A stretch of DNA of 64,000 nt from the NCBI GenBank assembly GCA_026182355.1, contig JAPFBL010000382.1:242573-306572 (forward strand). Reading direction: 5' to 3'. The position numbers were made by a program, and so were the translations under genes. This DNA comes from Hermatobates lingyangjiaoensis (lineage: Eukaryota; Arthropoda; Insecta; Hemiptera; Hermatobatidae). Below are positions 1 through 10,556 of this stretch, one piece after another. The notes under the pieces were generated by a model. It had not been told where the DNA came from and did no database searches. It was given only the letters and a program-made list of their open reading frames with translations. Positions within the stretch are counted from its first letter, which is position 1; the number at the start of each line of letters is the position of its first letter.

Positions 1-278
1 TTCATATAAAAGGTGCTATTTGCAACTAACAGGAACAAAAAAAAACGTATTTTGAAGATAATATCCAAATCCTAATAAAACCCAACACATAATATTTCAC
101 TTATGCATAAAAAATTAGATTCAGAATTTTTGAGCTATATTTAACTTCTGCATATTGCTAAGTTCATTCTAGTTGTTTTGATTAGGATTAAAATGTATAA
201 TTGGTGTATGAAAACAATTAATAATGATTTTGATAGTTAAAGTAGACTTATTGGATCAGTGATTAATTGAACCACCTC

Positions 279-280
279 TT

Positions 281-340
<60 letters not shown>

Positions 341-403
341 ATACTACTACTTCAGCAATACTACTACTACTATTATTACCATACTACAGTACTACTACTA
401 AGC
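279..403. repeat. (CTA)n trinucleotide microsatellite
   Basis: About 20 nearly perfect CTA units, followed after a short break by further imperfect CTA/TTA units. No open frame or element boundary is associated with it. Confidence 0.95.
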
Positions 404-518
404 ACTACCAGTAACACAAACAAAAGGGTGTATGTAAATAAGCATTAATTTGCTTATAGATTTACATATCTATATATCTATCTATATATTACATATACAT
501 ATATATATATATTGTAAA

Positions 519-731
519 CACGAAAACGAACCAAAAGGATAGCAAACGTTTCACGATGAATCACAAACACAGAACTAAGGAAAAAACACACTTACTGTCT
601 CTAATTTTTGGTTGAACCGTCATCAGGAGAGTTGAGAAAGGGACACCAGGCGCACTTTTGAAGCGACAGTTAGAGACAATAAGTGTGTTTGTTCCTTAGT
701 TCTGTGTTTGTGATTCATCGTGAAACATATA
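519..731. mobile_element. Family D-like foldback pLTR pair
   Basis: Two inverted arms: the left contains the complement of a CTGATGA core and the text TTCACGATGAATCACAAAC, and the right ends with its reverse complement just before a short (TA)n. The hairpin after the core is CGGTTCAACC, but the expected GAAA reads AAAA, so this copy looks decayed. Family D relatives lie at 21775, 51885, 52207 and 56570. Confidence 0.65.
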
Positions 732-740
732 TATATATAG

Positions 741-855
741 TTTACACAGGAAAGAGAAAAACAAATAAAGACACACACAAAAGACTCACAACGATATTTC
801 GACAGTCGTCGTCATTGGGCAGAAGTAGTCCCTTTGAGTAGCTGAAGCTAACTCA

Positions 856-858
<3 letters not shown>
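741..858 (-). mobile_element. Single family C pLTR arm
   Basis: Read on the minus strand it contains ATGACGACGACTGTCGAAAT, the family C core (hairpin GAC-GACT-GTC, then GAAAT), and it runs into (TA)n at 857-900. The same arm, better preserved and paired, is at 40599-41118. Confidence 0.6.

Positions 859-900
<42 letters not shown>
857..900. repeat. (TA)n tract
   Basis: About 21 TA units separating a family C arm from a family I arm, each of which ends at the repeat. Confidence 0.95.
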
Positions 901-904
<4 letters not shown>

Positions 905-994
905 GGTAACTCACCACAAATGAATGAAGATAGTCGCTCTGAGGCCTTTCGTTTTCACGTGGTCAGAGAGCAAGTGAATACAAGTTGTAGGCAG
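901..994 (-). mobile_element. Single family I pLTR arm
   Basis: Minus-strand core reads GCTCT, CTGACCA, C, GTGAAAAC, GAAAGGCCTC, AGAGC. The outer GCTCT/AGAGC stem is intact, but the core has C where the consensus has G (CTGACCA for CTGACGA). A copy with a consensus core is at 13970-14005. Confidence 0.65.
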
Positions 995-1020
995 GTATAT
1001 ATATATATATATATCTAAAT

Positions 1021-1545
1021 CCATATAAATATTTATCATTCTATCATCCTGGTTTGATTAGGATTAAATTTTTTATAATTGGTGTATGAAACCAATTAAA
1101 AATGATTTTGACTGTTAAAAGTAGACTTATTGGATCATTGATTAGTTAAGACTGATTTATTATTTATATGTTATATAACATCAGAGATGGTTTTTATGCA
1201 CTGAAGATCGGGTAAAGCCAGTAAATCAAAACTCACTTTTAAAGGTAAAGGATAGCTAATTTGGTTTTGTTTTGAGCCATGAAATTCTATAGTATGAACG
1301 TTTTACCACATTAATTATCCTTTATGGCTGTCCTTGTGCAATCGCTTTGTGTAAATGAGATCATCTCGCAACTGACTTATGGATATAACGCGTCAAATAT
1401 ATTAGGACCTACAATAGCAAGATACACCTCGAAACATATACCTGAGCATTTCATGATGTACTCTGCACTATTAATAGAGTCAACATAACAATAAAAAAAA
1501 ACAACTATTCAGTTCTTTTTATATTCACCAATCAGATTTATTTAC
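1021..1545. other. Anonymous AT-rich DNA with a diverged local duplicate
   Basis: The opening part (GATTAGGATTAAA..., 'ggtgtatgaaa') repeats text at 180-265 that precedes the CTA microsatellite, so about 90 bp is duplicated directly 870 bp apart. Nothing else is recognisable and no ORF is longer than expected by chance. Confidence 0.5.
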
Positions 1546-1570
1546 CTCAGAGATAAATCATTTTTGAAAT

Positions 1571-2108
1571 CTCAGAGATAAAGCTCAGATATCTAACAAA
1601 AATATAGTTGTTTTAAAATCTCAGAGATAAAGCTTAGTAGTCTAGTAAAAATATAGTTGTTTTAAAATCTCAGAGGTAAAGCTCAGATATCTAGTAAAAA
1701 TATAGTTGTTTTAAAAATCTCAGAGATAAAGCTTAGTAATCTAATAAAAATATAGTTGTTTTAAAATCTCAGAGATAAAGCTCAGATATCTAGTAAAAAT
1801 ATAGTTGTTTTAAAAATCTCAGAGATAAAGCTTAGTAATCTAATAAAAATATAGTTGTTTTAAAATCTCAGAGATAAAGCTCAGATATCTAGTAAAAATA
1901 TAGTTGTTTTAAAATCTCAGAGATAAAGCTCAGATATCTAGTAAAAATATAGTTGTTTTAAAATCTCAGAGATAAAGCTCAGATATCTAGTAAAAATATA
2001 GTTGTTTTAAAAATCTCAAAGATAAAGCTCAGTTATCTAATAAAAATACAGTTTTTTTAAAAATCTCAGAGATAAAGCTCAGTTTTCAAATAAAAATACA
2101 GTTGTTTA
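1571..2108. repeat. 49/50-bp tandem array with alternating units
   Basis: Eleven units start at about 1571, 1620, 1669, 1719, 1768, 1818, 1867, 1916, 1965, 2015 and 2065. Each begins CTCAGAGATAAAGC. Units alternate between a 'ctcagatatctagt' form and a 'cttagtaatctaat' form in the first half, making a dimer of about 99 bp; the second half is monomeric. A lone diverged unit occurs at about 3565. Confidence 0.9.
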
Positions 2109-2282
2109 TAATATACGATGTAATCAATAATATATAAATTAATATTGAAACATTCATATTATAAGGTTATTAATTACAAAAAAAATGCATAAACAATCAC
2201 CTCAATAAAATATAAGGTACTTAATTTAAAAAAAATATTATGAAATATTTATAAAATAAACAATTGTACTACCCCTTTAATG

Positions 2283-2520
2283 AAATAAGATAATTCTTTA
2301 TAATAAATCTGAGCAGGTAGTCCCTTGGAGAGGACTTTAAACCTTTGCAATGTCAAGTATTCGTTGTGATTTCTACTATTAATAGACTTAAGTTGGGCAA
2401 AATTTAGGGCTCCCAATGTAGGGCTCCCAATGTAGAATGTTGATGGTGTGGTACCAATGTGGGAGCTGTGTGTTCTCTTGAGACTGGCATTGCAGTCTAA
2501 CGTAACCTACTGTAATGCGT
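2283..2520 (+). mobile_element. Diverged tRNA-derived SINE fragment
   Basis: It matches the SINE body (AATAAATCTGAGCA, GGAGAGGACTTTAAAC, AAAATTTAGG) and the type 1 tail (TGTGTTCTCTTG, then a TAACCTA-like end). The tRNA-like head is missing. It is much more diverged than the copies at 8721 and 46298. Confidence 0.7.
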
Positions 2521-2588
2521 GAACATGATGTATGCAATCAGCTCTGTGACACTGAAGTATTATATAATGCTCTTCTAATTTTTATTTT

Positions 2589-2890
2589 TTTATTGTTTAA
2601 ACCGACCCCCTAGCGGGTGATAACATCAACCGTTTACCGGCTTTTTGAATGATCGGTGATTCTACAGATTCTATATTGGAGGTCCTAAATTTTGCCTAAC
2701 TCAAATGCATTTCGAGTAGTGATCTTTAACGATTAGCTGTTCGGGATTGACGGCTTAACGTCCTCTCCGAGTGTCGGTATACTCCGATTTATTTAACTCC
2801 CGCTTGAATAAATCGAGAGCCAGGTGGGAATCGAACTCCGGACTACCAGCCCAGAGGTGAGTACATTAACCACTGAGCGAATCTGGCAAC
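2589..2890 (-). mobile_element. Full-length tRNA-derived SINE, type 2 tail
   Basis: On the minus strand: a tRNA-like head with A box and B box (GGTTCGATTCCCAC-like), then the shared body, then the type 2 tail with 'gccggtaaacgg', CACCCGCTAGGGGGTCGG and an A-rich end. It is flanked by perfect 12-bp duplications AATTTTTATTTT at 2577-2588 and 2891-2902, which define the insertion. Confidence 0.9.
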
Positions 2891-3198
2891 AATTTTTATT
2901 TTAGTAGCTATATTGTTTTTTAGGTCGAGCTGTCCCTCTCTATGGCTCGATGATCAGCAGTAATTGGCCAAAACTGGCTATGAGTCAGTTTCCACAATGA
3001 CCTCTTTGCAATGTTTCTCATTTTGAAATTCTCGCTTACCATGAGTCCCGTCCATCAAACATAGTTTTACCTATGTTTGATTCAGCGGCGTTCCCAAGCC
3101 TTTCGGCTACTATACCACAGTGCAGTTTTACCACTGCTGACTTCGCATTGTTTTGACAGTGAAATCAGTAATGGTTTTATTGCTCATAGCTATAGGTG

Positions 3199-3505
3199 GT
3201 TATAGGTTAGGTTAGGTTGCAGTGGCAGTTCCACAAGGGAACACACGTAGGCCGAGCATTGACCCTTTGGATACCACACAATGAAGATTGATTCTACAGT
3301 GGGAATCTTAAATTTTCCCTAACTCAAGTGTATTTAGAGTAGGGATATTTAACGAGTACCTGACATCGTACAGGCTCGGGACCGACGGTTTAACGTCCTT
3401 CTCCGAGGGACGACATACTCAGATTTATTCACCCTCCGCATGAATAAATCGAGGTCCAGGTGAGGATCGAACCCCGGTCTTATCAGTTCAGAGGCGATGG
3501 ACGAT
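3199..3505 (-). mobile_element. tRNA-derived SINE, type 1 tail
   Basis: On the minus strand the head retains the B box (GGTTCGATCCTCACCTGG). The body follows and then the type 1 tail, which ends CAACCTAACCTAACC, that is, repeated CCTAA. The 5' end of the head is slightly truncated near 3505. Confidence 0.88.
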
Positions 3506-3683
3506 TATAAGTTGTCTAACATATACAAAACTAGAAAAAAAAATTATCATAGATAAGACTATCTCAGAGTAAAGCTCAATGATGTATTTTAGTTCTGTAG
3601 TCCAGGACTGAAAAAATTCATTACTTTTGCAATCGTGAGTATTATTTGCTAATTAAAGGGAATTTCAAAACCTGAAACCAGTA

Positions 3684-3722
3684 AACCTGAAGAAGAACAC
3701 TAAGTGTTGATAGTTTTGACAA
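3684..3722 (+). other. Decayed CTGAAGA hairpin core of a B-like pLTR
   Basis: AACCTGAAGAAGAACACTAA followed by GTGTTGATAG shows the CTGAAGA, extra A and GAACAC/GTGTT hairpin, but the GAAA box is lost. It resembles the intact core at about 40147. Confidence 0.4.
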
Positions 3723-3724
3723 AA

Positions 3725-4500
3725 AGCTCTTTTGTACGGAGCCGTATTTCTTGAAATTCCGATGACTAGAGGAATGTAATTTTTTTTCTAATATCCATTT
3801 GATTCACCACAAAGTGTCCAATATAAACAAATAAACGTCAGTAAATTCTTAATTTTGGCTTAAAACAAATCTGTACTAACATTTCATTTTTCTGTATTTC
3901 ATTTTCAAACTTGATTCACTATGCAACTGTACAACACTTTGTTTAAAACTTATATTTTTACTTATAAAAACTGCGCATGTAGTTCTTATTTTTTTAAATA
4001 ATTATTGTTTATTTCACTTTTTTTCGTATATAATTAGCTTTGAATATATAAACTTATATTTTTGTAACGTACAGTAATAGTTACTTTTTAAGATGGGCTG
4101 GGCAAAAACATTATTGAACACGCTATACTACATCTAAGATAAGAAGCCTTTACGTAGTTACCATTGAATCTTTATCAACATCTGTAGAAATAACAACCAT
4201 TATATATTAATACTTCTTAATTTTAAGGCAAAATAATAATTTCAAAATTGATTTCATTAGAAAAAGTCGATTTTGTTGATTTATATTTAGGGTAATTAGT
4301 TTAAAATGTAATAGGTTAACTCATTAACTATATTAAATTATTTATAAAACTTTTTTTGGATGATTGTATCTAAATAGAAGAATGATTTTTCTTTTGTGTT
4401 TTATTAAATAAAAATGACTGATTTAGTATCAGGAGCGATGAATTAAAATAGGGTTTTGTTCACGCTTCTGTAGTTTCTTGGGCGTACTAACTTTCTAACT
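3725..4500. other. Anonymous AT-rich DNA
   Basis: Strongly AT-rich with many stops in all frames. I see no repeat family, tRNA-like box or coding signal. Confidence 0.5.
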
Positions 4501-4514
4501 ACGCAGTAAAGGTA

Positions 4515-4850
4515 TACCAATAGGTTTTCCCACCCTCCCCCCCCTCCCCCAAAAAAACGATCGATAATAAGGATATCTGAGAGACACCCCCTCTATTTTA
4601 TTACTCTTAGTTTTCCAACCTCCCCTAGGCCAAAATTTAGTTCACTTTTAGGCCGCTAGAATTGGCTTTGCGCGCGCACACTCTGGCACCCTCAAAACCC
4701 ACCCCTTTTACTCAAAAACACCCCCCCCCTCTCCCACCCCCCCCCCTCTTCATCCCTTTAGTTAAAGCTGAAATGAGATAATAGGGTGGGGCACTACCCC
4801 TAGGCTTCGTAACGATCTATTTTTTCCCCCGTCGAGCCTACTCTCTCCCC
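4515..4850. repeat. C-rich low-complexity stretch
   Basis: Runs of CCCCCTCCCC and CCACCC stand out in an otherwise AT-rich region. Their strand bias resembles a decayed C-rich simple repeat. No ORF is supported. Confidence 0.6.
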
Positions 4851-5254
4851 CAGCATCATTTTAAAATATTCCCCACATACAGCACAGCCTAAAACTGAAT
4901 TCATTTCAACCGAATCAATATGACAAGTGAATTCATAATATGCTTATCATTTTCCAGCAATTGCTAATTAACTCGAAATTTAAATTAAGAACAAATACAA
5001 ATAAAACATTAATAATACACTTTCCCTTTATAATTTGACTTTATAATTGAGCTAAATTCCATTCTATTTAAAATACAAGTCCATTTTAATGAGCTTTCAT
5101 TCCAAAAATCAATAGTATTTAAAAAAAATGTTTATACTGATTATTCATTCGCTAAATAATAATGAACCAGAGGCTAAATTGTCAGTATTATTGACTGGTT
5201 GTTGACGACAGTAATTTCCATTTCAAATAAGTTACTTTTATTGGTGTTTTTGAC

Positions 5255-6095
5255 GTAAATCATTATTGTAGGGTAAAAAGCTAATGGAATGGTCTCCACA
5301 TATAAAAAATTAATGGTATAAACAACGCGTTTCGAATTTGAGTAGTGTTCTTCCTCAGGTATTAACTAAAAAATACAACGTCATCAGAGAGTTATCTATA
5401 GTACAAAATAAAAATAAAATAAAATAAGGAAGAAAGTACGAACCTAAGGGTGAGTGTCTGTGGTACAACTGACTGGGAATAGAATGGAAGTGGGTGAGGG
5501 TATGGAGTGTACACCTGTTTCATATTGGATGGCAGGTACATTTCTTTGTTTTTTTTTTTCTTAAAGGTTAGGCTGAGCCTTTACATTTGATCTGAGACTA
5601 AGTGTAAGGAAACATATTAAAAATATAACACAGAGAATTATAACGAAATACAAACAACAAATATAGAAATAAAGAGAAAATACAACTTTTTTTTTATAAA
5701 AATAAATTAAGAAAAGTTATACACTTGGGAATTTGCTCATTGAGGCAAGTAGAACAATTATCGCAACTAATTTGTTAATTTCATATCCTTATAAAATAGT
5801 TATTTCACGAAATTTATTGTTTCTATGTAATATTTGTATCTTTTGGTCTGGATAAAATTGGTGATTGTATTTTTTGGTTAATGCTTGAGAAAGAACACTA
5901 CGTGTTCAAAACGCGTTGTTTATACCATTAAATGAACACTACGTGTTTGAAACGCGTTGTTTATACCATTAAATGAACACTACGTGTTCAAAACGCGTTG
6001 TTTATACAAAGTTTTATATGTGGAGACTATTTCATTAGCTTTTTACTCTACAATGAGTAAATACCACATAATAACTGATTGTATTACGTTAGAAG
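5255..6095. mobile_element. Family B foldback (pLTR pair) with 480-bp loop
   Basis: The left arm is the truncated inverted pLTR (begins TTGTAGGGTAAAAAGC). The right arm is the longer pLTR ending ACTGATTGTATTACGTTAGAA. The core in both is CTGAGGAAGAAC or CTTGAGAAAGAAC, a hairpin, then AAACGCGTT. The flanks GTAAATCATTA and GTAAGTACTTA match at 8 of 11 positions, probably an old target duplication. The loop (5400-5880) has no clear coding. Confidence 0.75.
5890..6010 (+). repeat. Triplicated ribozyme-hairpin segment within family B arm
   Basis: The segment GAACACTACGTGTTC-AAACGCGTTGTTTATACC-ATTAAAT occurs three times in tandem with a period of about 40 bp. Only the first copy retains the upstream part of the core. 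Confidence 0.85.
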
Positions 6096-6642
6096 TAAGT
6101 ACTTATTGTTAGTATCTGTAGTCCGTAATGTGAATTTAACAATTATTGCAAATTTTACATTCAAGGAACGTATATATTCCAGAGGCGCAAAATTATCGGT
6201 TTTTGATGACCGGTCTCGTTGAAATGTCATTTGTAACAACCTTCAGTAAGCTATAGTGTAAGACCTCTATCAAAATTATAGTGTTATTAAAATTTCAAAA
6301 TCGCAAAATATGTTTTTTTTTGTGTATAACAATATGCTTACCATATAATAAATGACAAACACATTCGACCTTCAGAAGCGTTTGGAAGGGAATAGAATAG
6401 AAATAAAAAGTAAGGAAGGATGCTGGAATCCCGTCATGGCTTCACGCTCATTTTGCTAAAGATCTCTCAGCTTCTCTATTTGTTTTACTTTACCGTAGAT
6501 AGCGTTGTTTCAGATTTCCTGTTTCACCTTTATATAAATGAAAACATTCTACTACTTATCACTTATTCAGTTTTAACTACTTTTTTTTTAAAAAAGCCTT
6601 TCACCCACTTTTACTATTTATATAGGTACCTGTTGTACTGTT

Positions 6643-6645
<3 letters not shown>
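6096..6645. other. Anonymous DNA before (TA)n
   Basis: No supported feature. A 98-codon open frame runs through 6420-6716, but its C-terminus is translated (TA)n and it has no recognisable domain. Confidence 0.45.

Positions 6646-6647
<2 letters not shown>

Positions 6648-6681
<34 letters not shown>
6648..6681. repeat. (TA)n tract
   Basis: About 17 TA units on the left side of an inverted PLE N-terminal fragment. Confidence 0.95.
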
Positions 6682-6683
<2 letters not shown>

Positions 6684-6705
6684 AAAAAATTAGCATATAT
6701 ATATC

Positions 6706-6880
6706 ACCAAATTTAGCTGATACCTGTTTCTTAACAAGTTTCTCCATTTTTCTAAACAACGAGAGTGTTATTTAGAAAAATTGAGAAACTTCTTAAGAAA
6801 CAGGTATCAGCTAAATTTGGTCTCATTTTCAATAATGTGTGTGTCAAAGAAGGACTGCTACCAAAATTTACGAATATATA
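6706..6880 (+). pseudogene. PLE ORF N-terminal fragment in a short foldback
   Basis: The plus-strand reading from 6774 gives RKIEKLLKKQVSAKFGLIFN and continues NVCVKEGLLPKFTN, then IYIYIY from (TA)n. Positions 6706-6760 are an inverted partial copy of the same coding segment, so the piece folds back on itself. The pattern (R-K-x-E, FN, C, LLP-K-x-TN) is shared with the fragments at 7143, 21450, 33846, 43252 and 52452 and fits the poorly conserved N-terminal region of Penelope-like reverse transcriptase proteins. No start codon or RT domain is present. Confidence 0.65.
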
Positions 6881-6895
6881 TATATATATATATAT

Positions 6896-7107
6896 AAAAA
6901 GATTTCACATAAACACGTGAAACAACAATCAATGATCAAACCACAATAAGAAATGGAAAACAAGACTAAGATCTTTCAACCGAAACAAGCGGTCTTCGTC
7001 AGAGTCAAAAACCCAACAGTTGAGTTTTTGACTCTGACGAAGACCGCTTGTTACGGTTGAAAGATCTTAGTCTTGTTTTCCCATTTCTTATTGTGGTTTG
7101 ATCATTG

Positions 7108-7109
<2 letters not shown>
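6896..7109. mobile_element. Family A foldback (complete pLTR pair)
   Basis: The inverted arms begin AAAGATTTCACATAAACACG and meet at CCCAACAGTTGAG. The right arm gives the plus-strand core CTGACGAAGACCGCTTGTTA, then CGGTTGAAAGATCTTAGTC. Both outer ends fall in (TA)n. The terminal TTTCAC/GTGAAA can itself form a small hairpin. Confidence 0.9.
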
Positions 7110-7138
<29 letters not shown>

Positions 7139-7140
<2 letters not shown>

Positions 7141-7294
7141 TAGTATACTTTGGTAGGAGTCCTTCGAATATGCATGCTTTGTTGAACACGACATAGTAGT
7201 TCCTGTCTATAAGTTTCTTCTCAAGACCTTCGATTTGCCTAAAAACAGCTTTTTCGTATGTTTGATTGGAGTCTTCCAATAGTTTTTTCAGCAT
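7139..7294 (-). pseudogene. PLE ORF N-terminal fragment
   Basis: The minus-strand frame reads FRQIEGLEKKLIDRNYYVVF, then NKACIFEGLLPKYTN, then IYIYI from (TA)n. It is open for about 68 codons from an ATG at 7294, but the fragment is a stub without catalytic regions. An inverted second copy is at 7391-7486. Confidence 0.65.
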
Positions 7295-7390
7295 TCAAAA
7301 TTTCGCGCTCCGCAAGATTCCGCTGGAGGTCTCTGGTGAAGTCTTCATTGTATGCTGCTACGTTGTGTAGAGCTCAACCGTTGTTCTAAC

Positions 7391-7486
7391 AACGAAAAAG
7401 CTGTTTTTAGGCAAATCGAAGGCCTTGAGAAGAAACTTATAGACAGGAACTACTCTGTCGTGTTCAACAAAGCATGCATATACTCG
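7391..7486 (+). pseudogene. Inverted partner of the PLE N-terminal fragment
   Basis: Reads NEKAVFRQIEGLEKKLIDRN, then YSVVFNKACIY. It differs from the 7139-7294 copy by one residue over the aligned stretch (S for Y). The pair forms a foldback around a loop of about 95 bp. Confidence 0.65.
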
Positions 7487-7576
7487 TACATATCACGTGT
7501 TTATGTGAAATATTTTTATATATAATATATATATATATATATATATGATATATATATTAACTATATGTATATATAT

Positions 7577-7797
7577 CAATTATCAAACCACAATATGAAA
7601 TGGGAAAACAAGACTAAGATCTTTCAACCATAACAAGCGGTCATTGTCAGAGTCAAAAACCTAACTGAGTTCAGTTGGCTTTTTTGACTCTGACGAAGAC
7701 CGCATGTTACGGTTGAAAGATTTTAGTCTTGTTTTCCCATTTCATATTGTGGTTTGATCATTCGTTGTTATTTCACGTGTTTATGTAAAATTTTTAA
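7577..7797. mobile_element. Family A foldback
   Basis: Both arms are present, meeting at 'ctaactgagttcagttggc'. The right-arm hairpin loop reads CATGTTA for CTTGTTA, and the left arm has TGGT for CGGT, which keeps pairing as G-U. The right end is ATGTAAAATTTTTAATATATA. Confidence 0.88.
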
Positions 7798-7799
7798 TA

Positions 7800-7803
7800 T
7801 ATA

Positions 7804-7861
<58 letters not shown>
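7800..7861. repeat. Long (TA)n tract
   Basis: One of the longest TA tracts here (about 30 units), lying between a family A foldback end and a PLE N-terminal fragment. Confidence 0.95.
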
Positions 7862-7864
<3 letters not shown>

Positions 7865-7975
7865 AAAAGTAGGAAGCAGTCCTTCTTGAATCCATACATT
7901 TAAAAAGGATATGTCTGCAATGATTTTGAAAGTTGTTTCTTAAGTTTCTGGGGTCTCCGAAAATATTTTTTTTTT
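7862..7975 (-). pseudogene. Frameshifted PLE N-terminal fragment
   Basis: Two minus-strand frames together give RRPQKLKKQLSKSLQTYPF and then a QEGLLPTF-like end abutting (TA)n. A frameshift or stop lies at the junction. It is assigned by resemblance to the other fragments only. Confidence 0.45.
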
Positions 7976-8288
7976 GTTCAGGATTCTTCAAATCATAAAG
8001 TAGTTCACTATAGTGATTTTACTTAGTTTTTGTTTTTATCGTGTTAGTTTTACTATTGTTGTGTCTATACGTCAATTCAGTTGACATTTTAAATGTCAAT
8101 TTACATTCGCAATTCACTACATCTGAAGAAAGTAGCCTTAACTATTTCACAACTTTTGGCATATGTTTTTACATAGCAATTTACATTGCTCATTCACATC
8201 ATCTGACTAACTGTAACATGAACAATTCCATAAGTTTTGCTACATAGTTTTACATGGTAATTTCATTGCCAATTCACAGCATCCTACC

Positions 8289-9193
8289 TAGTTGTGTAGC
8301 AAGTGGGAGGTGAGGGTAGGGTGGTCCACCCCAGGCGGCACGTGTCAGGGGGTGGCATTTTGAGGGGGTAGAAATAGTACAAATAAAAAATTAAAATAAA
8401 AAAAAACTAAAAAAAATCTGAAATTTTATACCAAAAATGAGTTTTTAAAATTCATTATTGTTTTTATTTTATATGCGAATAATACTGTTTTTAAACTAAT
8501 ATTTGCAAATTAAAAATAAATATATTTTAAATTTGTCAAAATTATTTTTTCTTAAATAGGTTGAAAGTTTATTATATTTGTTTGCATATCCATTTAATTT
8601 AATTTAACAATTTTTTTTTATGATTTGAATCATATTATTTTGTTTTGAAAAATCTTTGGTTTTCTTTTATGAAGACTGTATATGTTATATGAGTACTGTA
8701 ATAAGGTGAATGTGTATGGAGGCCAGGCTAGCTCAGTAGTTCGTGCTCGCCTCTGAACTGATAGGACCGGGGTTCGATCCTCACCTGGCCCTCGATTTAT
8801 TCACGCGGGAGGTGAATAAATCTGAGCAGGTCGTCCCTCGGAGAAGGACGTTAAACCGTCGGTCCCGAGCCTGTACGATGTCAGGTACTAGTTAAAGATC
8901 CCTACTCTAAATATCCTTGAGTTAGGCAAAGTTTAGGACTCCCACTGTAGAATCAATCTTCATTGTGTGGTATCACAAAGGGCCAATGCTTGGCCTACGT
9001 GTGTTCCCTTGTGGGACTGCCACTGCAACCTAACCTAAGGTAAAAGTGTGGAACTAATAACAGCAGTCTAAAATTAGATTGTTGATTGTAATCCAGGAAA
9101 ATAAATCTTTTGATGACTTTTTGGAACTTTTACGGTTTACGGCAAATCTTACGTAAACTGCCCCGGGTGGCAAAAATGACTGCTATGTCACTG
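8289..9193. mobile_element. hAT-type non-autonomous element with nested SINE
   Basis: The left end TAGTTGTGTAGCAAGTGGG and the reverse complement of the right end, CAGTGACATAGCAGTC, are alike, and both recall the CAGTGGCGTAGC ends common on animal hAT-type elements. 'ggtccaccccaggcggca' on the left and 'gccccgggtggc' on the right are also typical. The flanking 8-mers ATCCTACC and GTCTTGCC match at 5 of 8 positions, with transitions elsewhere, fitting an old 8-bp duplication. No transposase is left. The SINE at 8721 is inserted inside. Confidence 0.6.
8721..9038 (+). mobile_element. Full-length tRNA-derived SINE, type 1 tail
   Basis: The head GGCCAGGCTAGCTCAGTAG with B box GGTTCGATCC closes with ACCTGGCC, preserving the tRNA acceptor stem. 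Then come the body (GTCCCTCGGAGAAGGACGTT, TAAACCGTCGG) and the type 1 tail ending GCAACCTAACCTAA. The flanks TAAGGTGAATGTGT (8702) and TAAGGTAAAAGTGT (9036) are a likely 14-bp target duplication with two mismatches. Confidence 0.92.
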
Positions 9194-9199
9194 GTCTTG

Positions 9200-10460
9200 C
9201 CAAAAGAACCATCGACTATTTCATAACTGTTCTCACATGCTTTTACAGGCCAAAATACTATTTGATATAACTTTCTTACTGTCGGACTTGTAGTAGTGCA
9301 GTATTTCTGTTCCACTGGTAGTCTTACGATTTGGAACTGACTGTCATCACGAGAACCATTGTCCTGAGAAAATCGTCAGTCATCGGGAACATAAGGCTGA
9401 ACATTTTCACGTAAGACAGTTTTAATAATGAATATTATGAATGTGGGGCTAATATCAAAATAGCAAGAAACAGCCCACACAAAATTTACAAACAAACTGT
9501 AATCATAACAATTAATTTGGATAGTTTATAATAATAATATACGTGTTTTGTCTTTCCTGTGTTCTAGAGTTGTCAAAGCTAAATTTCAGTTCCTTCTCCT
9601 TTTGTTTGACTTTAACTCATATTTAAAACAATATTTCATAAAAACTGATAGAAAATTATTTATGAATTTATTTTTATAAGAATTTACAAACGAATATTTT
9701 CTTGTTTCTTAACTGATACTCGTAGTTTATCATTTCAACAAAATAATGAAGTGCAAAGAATTAAGCATTGTTAAATCATAAGGAAAACAAAGATTAACAC
9801 AAAACTGTTTATAATAGTATCTCCATCCCTGACAGGTAAACGTCAAGATGTCAACACATGGCAATAAAAAAAACGCAAACTTTATGCTTTACAGTTTATT
9901 TTTTATGATTTCTTATATGACGTCATAGATAGGAACATTTTGAATGAAAGTTTTAAAACGTAAACTTTGAAATCCAGTAAGTGTTTTTTTTCGATTTTTT
10001 GCTTCAGTCATTTGTTTTTAAAGTGATTTTAAATTAAAATTATTTGTCATCTGTTCTAAAATATTTCAATTTTAATATTTGCTGTCATTTTTTTTGCATA
10101 TTTTATTATTTTTGACGTTTTCTGATTTAGATTTAAAAACGATCGAAAGAATAATCCATCATAGAGATTTGTAAGACGTATTCATGTTACCGATTTAAAC
10201 GGTTAGTTTATCAAATTTTGTTGTAACCTTGGTTTTAAAAATATCCTTACTATCTAAATAGACAGAAACAAACAAAAACAAGAAAAAAAATTGAAACATT
10301 ATAAAAGAACAACTTAAAATTTAAATTCATATATTATAGAAAATTATATAATAAATACACATTAACTACTATTGTCGTTTCATATTAATATATTCCATTG
10401 TACCATATGCCTATTTTTGCTTCAGTATGATCATGTTATATCACAAACGACCATTTTTTG
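9200..10460. other. Anonymous AT-rich DNA
   Basis: No repeat family, RNA gene or coding signal recognised. An open frame of 61 codons on the minus strand at 9130-9315 overlaps the hAT-type end and has no domain. Confidence 0.5.
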
Positions 10461-10462
10461 TC

Positions 10463-10556
10463 CGAAGTGTGTTCTCTTGTGGACAAACACTGCAACCTAA
10501 CCTAACCTTACCAGAGGCGAGTCATTAACCACTAAACTAACCTGTCTTATAAATAA
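10463..10556. mobile_element. Two abutting SINE scraps in opposite orientation
   Basis: 10463-10507 is a plus-strand type 1 tail (GTGTTCTCTTGTGG ... CAACCTAACCTAACC). 10510-10556 is a minus-strand SINE head (complement of AGGTTAGTTTAGTGGTTAAT...). The body between them is missing. Confidence 0.65.

Noticed and set aside
8721..8800. tRNA gene call from the A/B boxes
   Set aside because: The tRNA-like part is the head of a repeated SINE with a fixed downstream body, as at eight other loci.
10510..10556. Independent tRNA-like pseudogene
   Set aside because: It matches the SINE head in reverse orientation and is better explained as a SINE scrap.
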